Source of the DNA: Rhizobium sp. WYJ-E13
GTDB lineage: Bacteria; Pseudomonadota; Alphaproteobacteria; Rhizobiales; Rhizobiaceae
NCBI RefSeq assembly: GCF_018987265.1
Contig: NZ_CP076854.1
Span: 1,302,001-1,366,000, forward strand
Reading direction: 5' to 3'
DNA length: 64,000 nt
Every line of letters starts with the position of its first letter. Positions within the stretch are counted from its first letter, which is position 1. The notes under the pieces were generated by a model that was given only the letters and a program-made list of their open reading frames with translations, searched no databases and was not told where the DNA came from. The translations under genes and the position numbers were made by a program. Shown here in pieces: positions 37,964-45,891 of the stretch.

Positions 37964-37988
37964 GGAACCTTTTCAACAGTATCGCGTT
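37964..37988 (+). promoter_or_regulatory. EcfG-type promoter of the DUF2934 gene
   Basis: GGAAC (37964-37968), exactly 16 bases, then CGTT (37985-37988): a perfect match to the EcfG consensus, 33 bases before the ATG at 38022. Confidence 0.8.
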
Positions 37989-38021
37989 CGAACGACGGCA
38001 TGTTGTGACTGGAGATCAGCG

Positions 38022-38357
38022 ATGGCAGAAGCTCGGGAAGAGTGGATAAAAAAACGTGCATATGCCCTTTGGGAAGAAGAAGGGCACCCGACGGGGCGAG
38101 ACTCCATCCATTGGGAACAGGCAAGGGCCGAGCATGATGCGCTCAAGGGGGCCTCGAAGTCTGGAAACGGGAAGGAAGTAAAGCCTCGAGCGAAACGGGC
38201 GACCGCCGCCAAGGCTGATGCGCCGAAGGTAGCAGAGCCCACCAACGGTGGTGGCGAAGCCAAGACGAAGGCCAAACGGCCAGCGACAAGCACCAAAGCC
38301 AGCGACATCGTCAAACCGGCGCCGAAACGCGCGGTTGCTCGTAAGTCGGCTCCCTGA
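38022..38357 (+). CDS. DUF2934 protein with basic Ala/Lys-rich tail
   Basis: This 111-residue protein has a DUF2934 domain in residues 3-40 (REEWIKKRAYALWEEEGHPTGRDSIHWEQA). The remaining 70 residues are disordered and rich in Lys, Ala and Pro (RAKRATAAKADAP, KAKRPATSTKAS), resembling histone H1-like or nucleoid-binding tails. DUF2934 proteins are widespread in rhizobia and often under general stress control, in line with the perfect EcfG promoter at 37964-37988. DNA binding is an inference from the basic tail. Confidence 0.9.
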   Translation: MAEAREEWIKKRAYALWEEEGHPTGRDSIHWEQARAEHDALKGASKSGNGKEVKPRAKRATAAKADAPKVAEPTNGGGEAKTKAKRPATSTKASDIVKPAPKRAVARKSAP

Positions 38358-38405
38358 CGAGAAATATTCAGATTTTAATGAAAAAGGGCGCTTAATCCGC
38401 GTCCC

Positions 38406-38618
38406 TTAAGGTTTTGTGTCACAAGTTTGAATTAGTTGCGCGCTATGAATTTCGTGAAGCGCCAGCTTCTGTGCGGGGGTGACCACAAATCGAATGAAAC
38501 GTCCGTCTGGACAGACTTGTAAAAAGCCGCGTCCGCCCCTCGAGACGGGGAACAAGAACGTCTTCCGTCTGTTAATGGGCAAACAGGGGAAGTCGCTGTG
38601 AACGGTCGTTTTGCTCAT
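38406..38618 (-). CDS. hypothetical small protein
   Basis: This 70-residue reading frame contains RGGRGFLQVCPDGRFIRFVVTPAQKLALHEIHSAQLI. The sequence looks protein-like (balanced hydrophobic core, no low-complexity tract), but there is no convincing ribosome binding site before ATG 38618 and no family that I recognise. A possible EcfG-type promoter on the other strand overlaps it at 38549-38573, which argues against it. Confidence 0.3.
   Translation of the reverse strand: MSKTTVHSDFPCLPINRRKTFLFPVSRGGRGFLQVCPDGRFIRFVVTPAQKLALHEIHSAQLIQTCDTKP
38549..38573 (+). promoter_or_regulatory. possible EcfG-type promoter ahead of small membrane protein
   Basis: GGAAC (38549-38553) is followed after 17 bases by GTT (38571-38573). 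The match is weaker and farther (about 105 bases) from the next ORF at 38679 than the other sites in this island. Confidence 0.4.
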
Positions 38619-38678
38619 GCCATCAGCATCCCAGTTCCCGCGCCCCCCGGCCGGGATTTCGCGGCGTCGGTGTAAGGG

Positions 38679-38834
38679 ATGGAGATGTCGCTTCTTGTAA
38701 TCGCCGCTTTGCTCTACATCGGTTTCGCGCTGGGGCTTATTCTTTTCGTCGATAATATAGTCGGCGTATTTTTTCGTGATCCGCGCAAACCGATCCAGCT
38801 TCGTTCCTTTGCTCCGAAGCTGGACCAGGAATAA
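38679..38834 (+). CDS. small single-span membrane protein
   Basis: This is a 51-codon ORF: a hydrophobic helix (LLVIAALLYIGFALGLILFV) followed by a charged cytoplasmic-like tail (FFRDPRKPIQLRSFAPKLDQE). A second in-frame ATG at 38685 is possible; TAAGGG lies just upstream. Such tiny membrane proteins are frequent in stress regulons but the function is unknown. The ORF fits the gap between the DUF2934 gene and the kinase. Confidence 0.5.
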   Translation: MEMSLLVIAALLYIGFALGLILFVDNIVGVFFRDPRKPIQLRSFAPKLDQE

Positions 38835-38991
38835 CGAATATAAACAGCCTCATTGCGAGTAATCGGACACTTTGCCCGGTTAACGATATTTGCAGCACGC
38901 CCTTTCCCTTATGTCCGATGCCTCTATTTTGTGGACTGGACCGGCAGACCCGGCGCGGATGATGCCGCATAAGGAATGAAAGCGATTTTTA

Positions 38992-41709
38992 ATGGGACGG
39001 GTTGGAGGCCGCTGGCCGGAAGGCAACAGCGAAATCGGAAATTTGCTGCGCCGGAAAGGTTTGAACGCAGCCGGCATCGGGTCAGTTGAAGCATGGCCGA
39101 GTTCACTCCGACATATCGCGGAAATGGTCGTCAATTCACGCCAGCCGAAATTCGTCGCCTGGGGTCCCGAACTCGCTTTCATCTATAACGACGCCTATGT
39201 GGCGATCTTCCCAGAACGGCACCCTGATGCCCTTGGAAAACCTTTCCAGCAGGTCTGGTCTGATATCTGGCCGCAGTTCGAACCAATCGTGCAGGCAACA
39301 CTTGACGGCCAGTCGCAGCTCTACAAGGAACTTCTCGTTCCGATGCAACGCGAGGGCCGGACGGAAGATACCTGGTTCACCTTCTCCTACACCCCGTTGC
39401 GGGACGACGACGGCAAGGTCGCCGGCATTCTCTGCGCCACCATGGAAGTGACGGATCAGGTGCTCGCCAAGCGGCGCGAACGCGCTGCGCTGGACGAGTC
39501 ACGGGAGAAATCCGCCACACTGGCCGTCGTCAACCGCGCCGGCGCGGCGATCACCGCAGAACTCAATGTCGACCGCCTGACGCAGATCGCCGTCGATGCC
39601 GGCGTGGCGCTGGCTGGCGCCGAATTCGGCGCCTTCTTCTACAATGTCGACGATGGCGAAGGCGGCAGTTACATGCTCTATGCGCTGTCGGGTGTCGATC
39701 GCAAACATTTCGACCGGTTCCCGATGCCGCGCAACACCAAAGTCTTTGCGCCGACCTTCAATGGCGAGGGCGTAGTACGCTCCGACAATATCCTGCTCGA
39801 TCCGCGTTACGGACAGAATATACCGCATTCCGGCATGCCGGAAGGCCACCTTCCGGTGCGCAGCTATCTCGCCGTGCCGGTCAAGTCACGCGACGGCAGT
39901 GTGATTGGCGGGCTGTTCTTCGGCCATAGCGAGCCCGCCCGCTTTTCGGAAGCGGTGGAAGCAAGCCTCGTCAGCCTTGCGGGCCAGTCTGCCGTCGCGA
40001 TCGATAACGCCCGGCTCATTCGCGCCGCCGAGGTCGAAATCGCTCAGCGGCGCGAGGCAGAGGATAAGCTCCGCAAGCTGAACGAAACGCTTGAGGTACG
40101 TGTCGCCGCCGAAATCCTCGAACGCCAGCAGGCCGAAGCAGCCTTGCAGCAGGCGCAAAAGATGGAATCGATCGGCAAATTGACCGGCGGGGTGGCGCAC
40201 GACTTCAACAATCTGCTGCAGGTCATATCCGGCAACCTGCAGCTTCTCGGCAAGGACGTGACGAATAACGGCCGGGCCAAGGAACGCATCTCCAATGCGC
40301 TCTCCGCCGTCGAGCGTGGATCGCGTCTCGCCAGTCAGCTTCTCGCCTTCGGGCGCCGCCAACCGCTGGAGCCGAAGGTGATCAATATCGGCCGCCTCGT
40401 CTCGGCGATGGACGACATGCTGCGCCGCGCGCTCGGCGAGGAGATCGACGTGGAGACCATGGTCTCCGGCGGTCTCTGGAACACCTTCGCCGATCCGATC
40501 CAGATCGAGAATGCGCTGCTCAACCTTGCCATCAATTCACGCGATGCGATGGATGGCGCCGGCAAGCTCACGATCGAAGTTGGCAATGCCTTTCTCGACG
40601 ATTCCTACAGCCGCACTCATCCGGAGGTCGCAGCCGGCCAATATGTGGTGCTCGCCGTTACCGACACCGGGTCAGGCATGGCACCCGAGATCATCGAGCA
40701 GGCTTTCGAACCGTTCTTCTCCACCAAACCGGAGGGCAAGGGCACCGGGCTCGGCCTTTCCATGGTCTACGGTTTCGTCAAGCAGTCTGGTGGCCATGTG
40801 AAGATCTACAGCGAGACCGGCGAAGGAACGACGGTGAAGCTTTATCTCCCCCGCTCACTCCGGAGCGAGGATCGAATCGCAACTGGCGACAATATTCCCA
40901 CAACCGGCGGCACCGAGACGATTCTAGTCGCCGAGGATGATGAAGGTGTGCGCTCGACGGTCGTCGAGATGCTGACCGATCTCGGCTATTACGTGCTGAA
41001 GGCCAAGGACGCTCAGAGCGCGTTGACCGTGATCGAGAGTGGCGCGCATATCGACCTGCTCTTTACAGACGTCGTCATGCCCGGTCCGCTGAAGAGCCCG
41101 GAGCTCGCCCGCATGGCCCGCGAGCGCCTGCCCAATGTCGCCGTACTTTATACGTCAGGCTATACCGAAAATTCGATCGTTCATGGCGGCCGGCTCGATC
41201 CTGGCCTGGAGCTCCTCTCCAAGCCCTATACGCGGGAGGCCTTGGCGCGGAAAGTCCGCCACGTCCTCGTCAATCAGGCGCAACGCCGCCAGACCAATCC
41301 GGTGCCGCTGCCGGGCAGCCCACAGCCGCGTGATATCGTCCAGGCCAGGCTGAAGCTTTTGCTGGTCGAGGATGATGCCTTCATCCGCATGGATACTGCA
41401 GAAATCCTACAGGATCTCGGCTATGACGTGATCGCAGCCGACAGCGGCGAACAGGGCGTCGAACTCCTGCGCACGACGGATATAGACATCATCGTTGCCG
41501 ATGTCGGCCTGCCGGGCATGTCCGGCCCAGCCTTCGCAGCCCTCGCACGCGAGGCATTCCCTTCTGTCGGCCTTGTCTTTGCGACCGGTAACAGCAACCC
41601 GCCGGATGCAAACCGTTTTTCCGGCTCCGTTCTCCTACCGAAACCGTTCACCAGCGTAGCGCTCGATCACGCGGTGAAAACCGCCGCGCAACAGCGCCCT
41701 ATCGCCTAA
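38992..41709 (+). CDS. hybrid sensor histidine kinase with two receiver domains
   Basis: This 905-residue soluble protein has, in order: a PAS domain (about 50-160, FVAWGPELAFIYNDAYVAIF), a GAF domain (about 175-340), a coiled coil (345-395), and HisKA with H403 in GGVAHDFNNLLQ. Then come an HATPase (about 505-625, NLAINSRDAM, DTGSGM, GKGTGLGLSMVYGF) and two receivers with phospho-acceptors D693 (FTDVVMPG) and D837 (VADVGLPGMSG). There is no membrane segment, so it should sense an internal signal such as redox state, light or a diffusible ligand. The second receiver sits where a separate response regulator would act. It is unlinked to an obvious output gene. Confidence 0.93.
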   Translation: MGRVGGRWPEGNSEIGNLLRRKGLNAAGIGSVEAWPSSLRHIAEMVVNSRQPKFVAWGPELAFIYNDAYVAIFPERHPDALGKPFQQVWSDIWPQFEPIVQATLDGQSQLYKELLVPMQREGRTEDTWFTFSYTPLRDDDGKVAGILCATMEVTDQVLAKRRERAALDESREKSATLAVVNRAGAAITAELNVDRLTQIAVDAGVALAGAEFGAFFYNVDDGEGGSYMLYALSGVDRKHFDRFPMPRNTKVFAPTFNGEGVVRSDNILLDPRYGQNIPHSGMPEGHLPVRSYLAVPVKSRDGSVIGGLFFGHSEPARFSEAVEASLVSLAGQSAVAIDNARLIRAAEVEIAQRREAEDKLRKLNETLEVRVAAEILERQQAEAALQQAQKMESIGKLTGGVAHDFNNLLQVISGNLQLLGKDVTNNGRAKERISNALSAVERGSRLASQLLAFGRRQPLEPKVINIGRLVSAMDDMLRRALGEEIDVETMVSGGLWNTFADPIQIENALLNLAINSRDAMDGAGKLTIEVGNAFLDDSYSRTHPEVAAGQYVVLAVTDTGSGMAPEIIEQAFEPFFSTKPEGKGTGLGLSMVYGFVKQSGGHVKIYSETGEGTTVKLYLPRSLRSEDRIATGDNIPTTGGTETILVAEDDEGVRSTVVEMLTDLGYYVLKAKDAQSALTVIESGAHIDLLFTDVVMPGPLKSPELARMARERLPNVAVLYTSGYTENSIVHGGRLDPGLELLSKPYTREALARKVRHVLVNQAQRRQTNPVPLPGSPQPRDIVQARLKLLLVEDDAFIRMDTAEILQDLGYDVIAADSGEQGVELLRTTDIDIIVADVGLPGMSGPAFAALAREAFPSVGLVFATGNSNPPDANRFSGSVLLPKPFTSVALDHAVKTAAQQRPIA

Positions 41710-42056
41710 ACCCGAGCCACCTGGGAACCATCAAGTTCGGGATATTTTCGAAATAGATGCTCGCGACTTAGGCAGCTGTCATCACGCGCCGAAAGTTCGA
41801 TCGACAGATTGTCACCAACATGAAGTCGCTCGCCATCATGATAGATCGGAATGCGCGTGCCGCTCTGACTGATCAGCACGGCGTCCTTTTCAAAGCCCCT
41901 CCTCAACAGCCAGTCGCGTGGCGCCAGCAACCGGATGCTGATCTCAAACGAATGGTCCATCCCCTCTTTGACACTAAGGCTGTAGCCGACAGGCGAAAGC
42001 TGCCCGTTTACATCGATCTTGCCCTGAGCATCTGCTTTCAGAAGGTACTTTTCCAT
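41706..42056 (-). CDS. hypothetical protein
   Basis: This 116-residue protein contains the segment QLSPVGYSLSVKEGMDHSFEISIRLLAPRDWLLRRGF, with later ISQSGTRIPIYHDGERLHVGDNLSIELSARDD. It is beta-rich and soluble, with no signal peptide. Its stop overlaps the kinase stop by four bases on the opposite strand. I do not recognise a family. A loose EcfG-like element (GGAAC with a CGGTT 16 bases on) lies upstream on its strand near 42100-42120. Possible partner of the hybrid kinase, by position only. Confidence 0.7.
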   Translation of the reverse strand: MEKYLLKADAQGKIDVNGQLSPVGYSLSVKEGMDHSFEISIRLLAPRDWLLRRGFEKDAVLISQSGTRIPIYHDGERLHVGDNLSIELSARDDSCLSREHLFRKYPELDGSQVARV

Positions 42057-42156
42057 CTCTCTGCTCCTTTTCGGGGTCCGCAGGGGTGGTATCGAAACCG
42101 GGCAATTGCCGCTTTTGTTCCGAATTTCTGTTTTTCGCCGTCAAGCCGAAAATCCA

Positions 42157-42181
42157 GGAACTTTTAGAAAAGCCGGCGGTT
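42157..42181 (+). promoter_or_regulatory. EcfG-type promoter
   Basis: GGAAC (42157-42161), 16 bases, GGTT (42178-42181), 29 bases before the ATG at 42211. It has the same -35 and -10 variant as the udgX promoter. Confidence 0.65.
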
Positions 42182-42210
42182 GAACCTCAATCGAAACAAA
42201 GGAGGCAGCC

Positions 42211-42525
42211 ATGCCAAGAGGCGACAAATCCGCATATTCCAACAAACAGAAGAGAAAAGCCGAACACATTGAGGAAGGCTATGAGGATCGCGGCGTTTCC
42301 CATCAGGAGGCCGAACGTCGGGCCTGGGCAACGGTCAACAAGGAGAGCGGCGGCGGCAATAAATCGGGATCGGGACGCGGCAAGAAGGATAGCCATGAAT
42401 CCTCGGAGAAGGGTGGCCGGGTCGGCGGGCGCGCCTCTGCATCCCGGTCGAAGGAAGAGCGCTCGGCATCGGCCAAGAAGGCGGCTGCAACCCGCAAGCG
42501 CAACGAACATCACGCCCATCACTGA
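42211..42525 (+). CDS. stress-related hydrophilic protein (plasmid-stabilisation-like annotation)
   Basis: This 104-residue, highly charged protein begins MPRGDKSAYSNKQKRKAEHIEEGYEDRG, with HQEAERRAWATVNKESGGG and a Gly/Ser/Lys-rich, probably disordered second half (GGRVGGRASASRSKEERSAS) ending in a His cluster. Homologues in rhizobia are often labelled plasmid stabilization protein, although no toxin-antitoxin motif is visible. GGAGG precedes the ATG. An EcfG-type promoter and the downstream DUF3175 gene suggest a stress operon. Confidence 0.85.
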   Translation: MPRGDKSAYSNKQKRKAEHIEEGYEDRGVSHQEAERRAWATVNKESGGGNKSGSGRGKKDSHESSEKGGRVGGRASASRSKEERSASAKKAAATRKRNEHHAHH

Positions 42526-42584
42526 CGGTTTGTCACCAATCTTTGCAGGCGTTAGGCCTGCAACGTTCTGGAAAGGAACTTGCA

Positions 42585-42875
42585 ATGGCGAAGAAGAAGA
42601 AAAAGTGGTCGCAGGATGTGACCGAAAACAGCGACGCCATGGACATTGAGGGAGGCGTCTTCAAATCCCACAATCCGAAGAAGATCGCCAGTTCCCTCAA
42701 GCATTCGGCCGAGGGCAGCGATCGCCGCAAATCGAGCCCCTTTCGCTCGGCCATGTCGATGCTGAATTTCTACATCAACCGCGCCGGAGACCAGTTGACG
42801 AAGAAGCAAAAGGGCACACTTGAAAAGGCGAAGGACGAGCTTCGTAAGGATTTCGGCCGAGAAACCAGGCACTGA
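42585..42875 (+). CDS. DUF3175 protein
   Basis: This 96-residue basic protein starts MAKKKKKWSQDVTENSDAMD and has the DUF3175 core IEGGVFKSHNPKKIASSLKHSAEGSDRRKSSPFRSAMSMLNFYINRAG. Its function is uncharacterised; the family co-occurs with DUF2934 and general-stress genes. A GGAAAGGA ribosome binding site supports ATG 42585. It lies 59 bases after the preceding stress gene and 13 bases before the GST gene, probably in one operon. Confidence 0.9.
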   Translation: MAKKKKKWSQDVTENSDAMDIEGGVFKSHNPKKIASSLKHSAEGSDRRKSSPFRSAMSMLNFYINRAGDQLTKKQKGTLEKAKDELRKDFGRETRH

Positions 42876-42888
42876 ATCACGAGGGTAA

Positions 42889-43623
42889 ATGACTTACGAG
42901 CTTTATTATTGGGACGGCATCCAGGGCCGTGGAGAATTCGTGCGGCTGGCGCTTGAGGAAGCCGGTGCCGACTATATTGACATCACCCGCCAGTCCGACC
43001 GCGGACGCGGCACCGGCGCAATGTTAGCCATCATGCAGAGCAGCAGCGAAGCGCATATTCCCTTCGCCCCACCCTTCCTGAAGGATGGCGATCTCATTAT
43101 TCCGCATGTCGCCAACATTCTTCTCTACCTCGGCCCTAAACTCCGACTGGCGCCTGATGACGAAGGGATGCGCTATGTCGTAAACGGGTTGCAGCTCACC
43201 ATTACCGATTTCGTGGCCGAGGTGCATGACACGCATCACCCGATCGCCACCTCGCTCTATTACGAGGATCAGAAGGAAGAAGCGAAGGCCCGTTCGGCCA
43301 GTTTCATCAAAGAACGTATCCCGAAATTTCTCGGTTATTTCGAACGTGTGCGGCAACAGAATCCAAAGAGCAGCCAATATATTGTCGGCGACGCGCTGAC
43401 TTATGTAGATCTGTCGCTTTTCCAGATTATCGAAGGTCTCGTCTATGCCTTCCCAAAAGCGATGAGCCGCTATCGCAGCAAATACCCGCTGCTTGCCGCC
43501 CTCCATGACAGCGTCGAGGAGCGCCCCAACATAGCCCGCTACCTGAAATCCGACCGGCGCCTGCCTTTCAACACGCAGGGAATTTTTCGCCATTATCCGG
43601 AACTCGACATGGATGTGTCCTGA
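42889..43623 (+). CDS. glutathione S-transferase
   Basis: This 244-residue protein has a thioredoxin-like N-terminal domain (YELYYWDGIQGRGEFVRLALEEAGADY, residues 2-28, and IIPHVANILLYLG) and a helical C-terminal domain with GDALTYVDLSLFQIIEGLVYAFP, the conserved N-capping Asp region. The N-terminal Tyr-rich segment fits the sigma/alpha-like active-site position. It conjugates glutathione to electrophiles or reduces peroxides. Tight spacing after the DUF3175 gene suggests co-expression under stress. Confidence 0.9.
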   Translation: MTYELYYWDGIQGRGEFVRLALEEAGADYIDITRQSDRGRGTGAMLAIMQSSSEAHIPFAPPFLKDGDLIIPHVANILLYLGPKLRLAPDDEGMRYVVNGLQLTITDFVAEVHDTHHPIATSLYYEDQKEEAKARSASFIKERIPKFLGYFERVRQQNPKSSQYIVGDALTYVDLSLFQIIEGLVYAFPKAMSRYRSKYPLLAALHDSVEERPNIARYLKSDRRLPFNTQGIFRHYPELDMDVS

Positions 43624-43647
43624 ACCTGTTTTCGTTTCGATTTTTCG

Positions 43648-43672
43648 GGAACGTTTAATCGTGACACCTGTT
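43648..43672 (+). promoter_or_regulatory. EcfG-type promoter of the PfpI-like gene
   Basis: GGAAC (43648-43652), 17 bases, GTT (43670-43672), 43 bases before the ATG at 43715. Confidence 0.6.
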
Positions 43673-43714
43673 CTTTGTAAGCACCCCGAATTCGAACCGA
43701 AGGAAGTTGAGGCC

Positions 43715-44275
43715 ATGCCTTCCATCAAATCCGCAAAAATCCTGATCCTAGCAACTGATGGCTATGAGCGCTCTGAATTGCGTGTACCGTTCGAAGAACT
43801 GAAAAAACGTGGCGCCACCGTGAAGATCGCGTCCATCAAAGAGGGCGAGATCAAGAGCTGGAACAAGACCGACTGGGGCGATACCGTTCCCGTCGACCTT
43901 CAGGCCAAGGACGTCAGGGTCGAGGATTTTGATGCCCTGGTGCTGCCGGGCGGGCAGATCAATCCGGACAAACTGCGCATTGACGACAGCGCCCTGACAG
44001 TCGTCAGCGAATTCTTCAAATCAGGCAAAGTCGTTGCTGCGATCTGTCATGCACCCTGGCTCCTGGTGGAGGTGGACGCCCTTCGCGGCCGTCAAGCGAC
44101 CTCCTATTGGTCGATCAAGACCGATCTAATAAATGCCGGGGCTATCTGGAAGGATGAGAAAGTCGTCACGGACGAGGGGATTATCACGTCCCGCTCGCCT
44201 GACGATCTTGAGGCTTTCGTCGCCAAGATTGTCGAAGAGGTCGAGGAAGGGCGCCACGAGAAGCGTGCCGCCTGA
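43715..44275 (+). CDS. DJ-1/PfpI-family protein (protease/deglycase-like)
   Basis: This 186-residue class I glutamine-amidotransferase-like protein has the nucleophile elbow AAICHAPWLLVE with the catalytic Cys-His pair, the Glu region ATDGYERSELRVP, and VLPGGQINPD. It closely follows the YhbO/PfpI pattern, proteins implicated in repair of glycated or stressed macromolecules. ATG 43715 is preferred over the frame extension to 43613, which overlaps the GST tail. An EcfG-type promoter lies upstream. Its terminator at 44299-44325 was the target of the adjacent IS element. Confidence 0.92.
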   Translation: MPSIKSAKILILATDGYERSELRVPFEELKKRGATVKIASIKEGEIKSWNKTDWGDTVPVDLQAKDVRVEDFDALVLPGGQINPDKLRIDDSALTVVSEFFKSGKVVAAICHAPWLLVEVDALRGRQATSYWSIKTDLINAGAIWKDEKVVTDEGIITSRSPDDLEAFVAKIVEEVEEGRHEKRAA

Positions 44276-44298
44276 CGCATACCCTCCCGTTAAACTTG

Positions 44299-44325
44299 AA
44301 GCCCGCGGTATCAAACCGCGGGCTT
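44299..44325. terminator. terminator stem, left copy (IS target duplication)
   Basis: AAGCCCGCGGT (44299-44309) pairs with ACCGCGGGCTT (44315-44325) around ATCAA. Bases 44301-44324 are repeated exactly at 45861-45884 on the far side of the IS. This copy has lost its T-run to the insertion. Confidence 0.8.
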
Positions 44326-44338
44326 CAGACTGCTGACA

Positions 44339-44362
44339 AACCCCTGGCCACAGCCAGGGGTT
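44339..44362 (+). other. hairpin at the left IS end before the transposase gene
   Basis: AACCCCTGGC (44339-44348) pairs perfectly with GCCAGGGGTT (44353-44362) around CACA. It lies between the left inverted repeat and the transposase start, where it could block read-through transcription or translation of transposase from flanking promoters. The role is inferred. Confidence 0.6.
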
Positions 44363-44378
44363 TGTGATTCACTGGGAC

Positions 44379-45749
44379 ATGTTGAAGAAACCTGCTCCCG
44401 AACAAACGGCTCTCGAGATGGTGACGCTCGACAGCCTGGTGCCGAAGGATCACCTGCTTCGCAAGATCGATGCGGTGATCGACTTTTCCTTCATCCATGA
44501 TCGTGTTGCCGGGCTCTACTGCGCCGACAACGGGCGTCCGCCGCTCGATCCTACCTTAATGTTCAAGGCTCTGTTCATCGGCTACCTGTTCGGGGTTCGC
44601 TCGGAGCGGCAGTTGGTGCGCGAGATCGAGGTCAATGTCGCCTATCGCTGGTTCCTTCGGATGAAGCTGACTGAGCCGGTCTTCGATGCCTCGACGCTGT
44701 CGCAAAACCGTCGCCGCCGCTTCAACGATACGTCCGTGGTCCAGGACATCTTCGATGCGATCGTGAAGCAGGCGATCCGGCACGGCCTGGTCGACGGCAC
44801 GGTACTGTATACGGATTCCACGCATCTGAAGGCCAATGCCAACAAGGGCAAATATGATCTTGAGATGCTCCAGAAATCGCGGGCCGATTACTGGGCCGAT
44901 CTTGACCGGGCGATCGAGGCCGAACGGGCCGCGCATGGCCAGAAGCCGCTGAAGGAGAAGGCGCGCGAGCCCGAGGTGAAGGAAACCAAGGTCAGCCGCA
45001 CCGACCCTGAAAGCGGCTACATGGTGCGCGACGGCAAGCCCAAGGGCTTCTTTTATCTCGATCATCGGACCGTCGATGGTCGCCATGCCATCATCACCGA
45101 CACGCATGTGACGCCGGCCAATGTGCATGACTCGATCGTCTACCTGGAGCGGCTGGACCGGCAGCGCGACCGCTTCGACTTGCATGTCGGCGCGGTCGGG
45201 CTCGATGCCGGCTATGCGACATCAGGCATCGCCAAGGGACTGGAGGACAGAAAAATCCTCGGCGTCACCGGCTATCGCAATCCCACCCCACCCAAGGACG
45301 GGATGATGCGCAAATCGAAGTTCGTGTTCGAGCCCGAGACGGACGGCTATCGCTGCCCCGAGGGCCAGTTGCTGACCTATGCCACCACCGACCGCAACGG
45401 CTACAAGCACTACCGCTCCGATCCTGCCATCTGCCGAAACTGCCCGCTGCTTGCCTCCTGCACGTCCAATGCCAAGGCTGAGCGCACCATCACCCGCCAT
45501 GTCTGGCAAGACGCCCGAGAACGAACAGATGCCAACAGAAAGACACCCTGGGGCAAGGCAATCTATAAGCGGCGAAAAGAGACCGTCGAACGTTCCTTTG
45601 CCGACGCCAAACAACTTCACGGCCACCGCTACGCCCGCTTCCGAGGCCTCGTCAGAGTCCGCTGCCAATGCCTGCTGGCCGCTGCCGCCCAGAACATCAA
45701 GAAGATCACCATAGCGCTGACCAAGACCCCAAAGCCAGCCTGGGGATAA
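44379..45749 (+). CDS. IS1182-family transposase
   Basis: This 456-residue DDE transposase has an N-terminal DUF772-type domain (LVPKDHLLRKIDAVIDFSFIHDRV, PPLDPTLMFKALFIGYLFGVRSERQL). Catalytic residues are recognisable: first Asp in LYTDSTHLKANANKGKYD, second Asp in VGLDAGYATSG and Glu in RRKETVERSFADAKQLHG. A C-terminal Cys motif (CRNCPLLASC) is usual in this family. The frame is intact. ATG 44379 is preferred; GTG 44364 would begin inside the upstream hairpin. Confidence 0.93.
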   Translation: MLKKPAPEQTALEMVTLDSLVPKDHLLRKIDAVIDFSFIHDRVAGLYCADNGRPPLDPTLMFKALFIGYLFGVRSERQLVREIEVNVAYRWFLRMKLTEPVFDASTLSQNRRRRFNDTSVVQDIFDAIVKQAIRHGLVDGTVLYTDSTHLKANANKGKYDLEMLQKSRADYWADLDRAIEAERAAHGQKPLKEKAREPEVKETKVSRTDPESGYMVRDGKPKGFFYLDHRTVDGRHAIITDTHVTPANVHDSIVYLERLDRQRDRFDLHVGAVGLDAGYATSGIAKGLEDRKILGVTGYRNPTPPKDGMMRKSKFVFEPETDGYRCPEGQLLTYATTDRNGYKHYRSDPAICRNCPLLASCTSNAKAERTITRHVWQDARERTDANRKTPWGKAIYKRRKETVERSFADAKQLHGHRYARFRGLVRVRCQCLLAAAAQNIKKITIALTKTPKPAWG

Positions 45750-45859
45750 GGCCAGACAGCCGTAATTCTCATCAGACCAACCTCATCGGCAAAACGTCAC
45801 TTCACCGGGCGTTCCGACAAAAAACCGCCGACAAAATCGACGGGTTTGTCAGCGGTCTG

Positions 45860-45891
45860 AGCCCGCGGTATCAAACCGCGGGCTCTTTTTT
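45860..45891. terminator. terminator stem with T-run, right copy
   Basis: AGCCCGCGGT (45860-45869) pairs with ACCGCGGGCT (45875-45884), followed by CTTTTTT. This is the copy still attached to its T-run. It also lies directly at the 3' end of the topoisomerase gene on the minus strand. Confidence 0.8.

Larger units (their letters stand above)
44325..45860 (+). mobile_element. IS1182-like insertion sequence, 1536 bp, complete
   Basis: The ends are inverted repeats: TCAGACTGCTGACAAACCC at the left (from 44325) and, read inward from the right end at 45860, TCAGACCGCTGACAAACCC, with one mismatch in 19. A single full-length transposase is encoded. The element is bracketed by a 24-bp direct repeat (44301-44324 and 45861-45884) that is itself a terminator palindrome, so it landed in the terminator shared by the converging pfpI-like and topoisomerase genes. 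Intact ends, target repeat and ORF indicate a recent insertion. Confidence 0.9.

Noticed and set aside
42090..42120. EcfG promoter for the minus-strand gene at 41706-42056
   Set aside because: The -35 GGAAC is present, but the -10 is CGGTT with non-standard spacing, weaker than the other sites.
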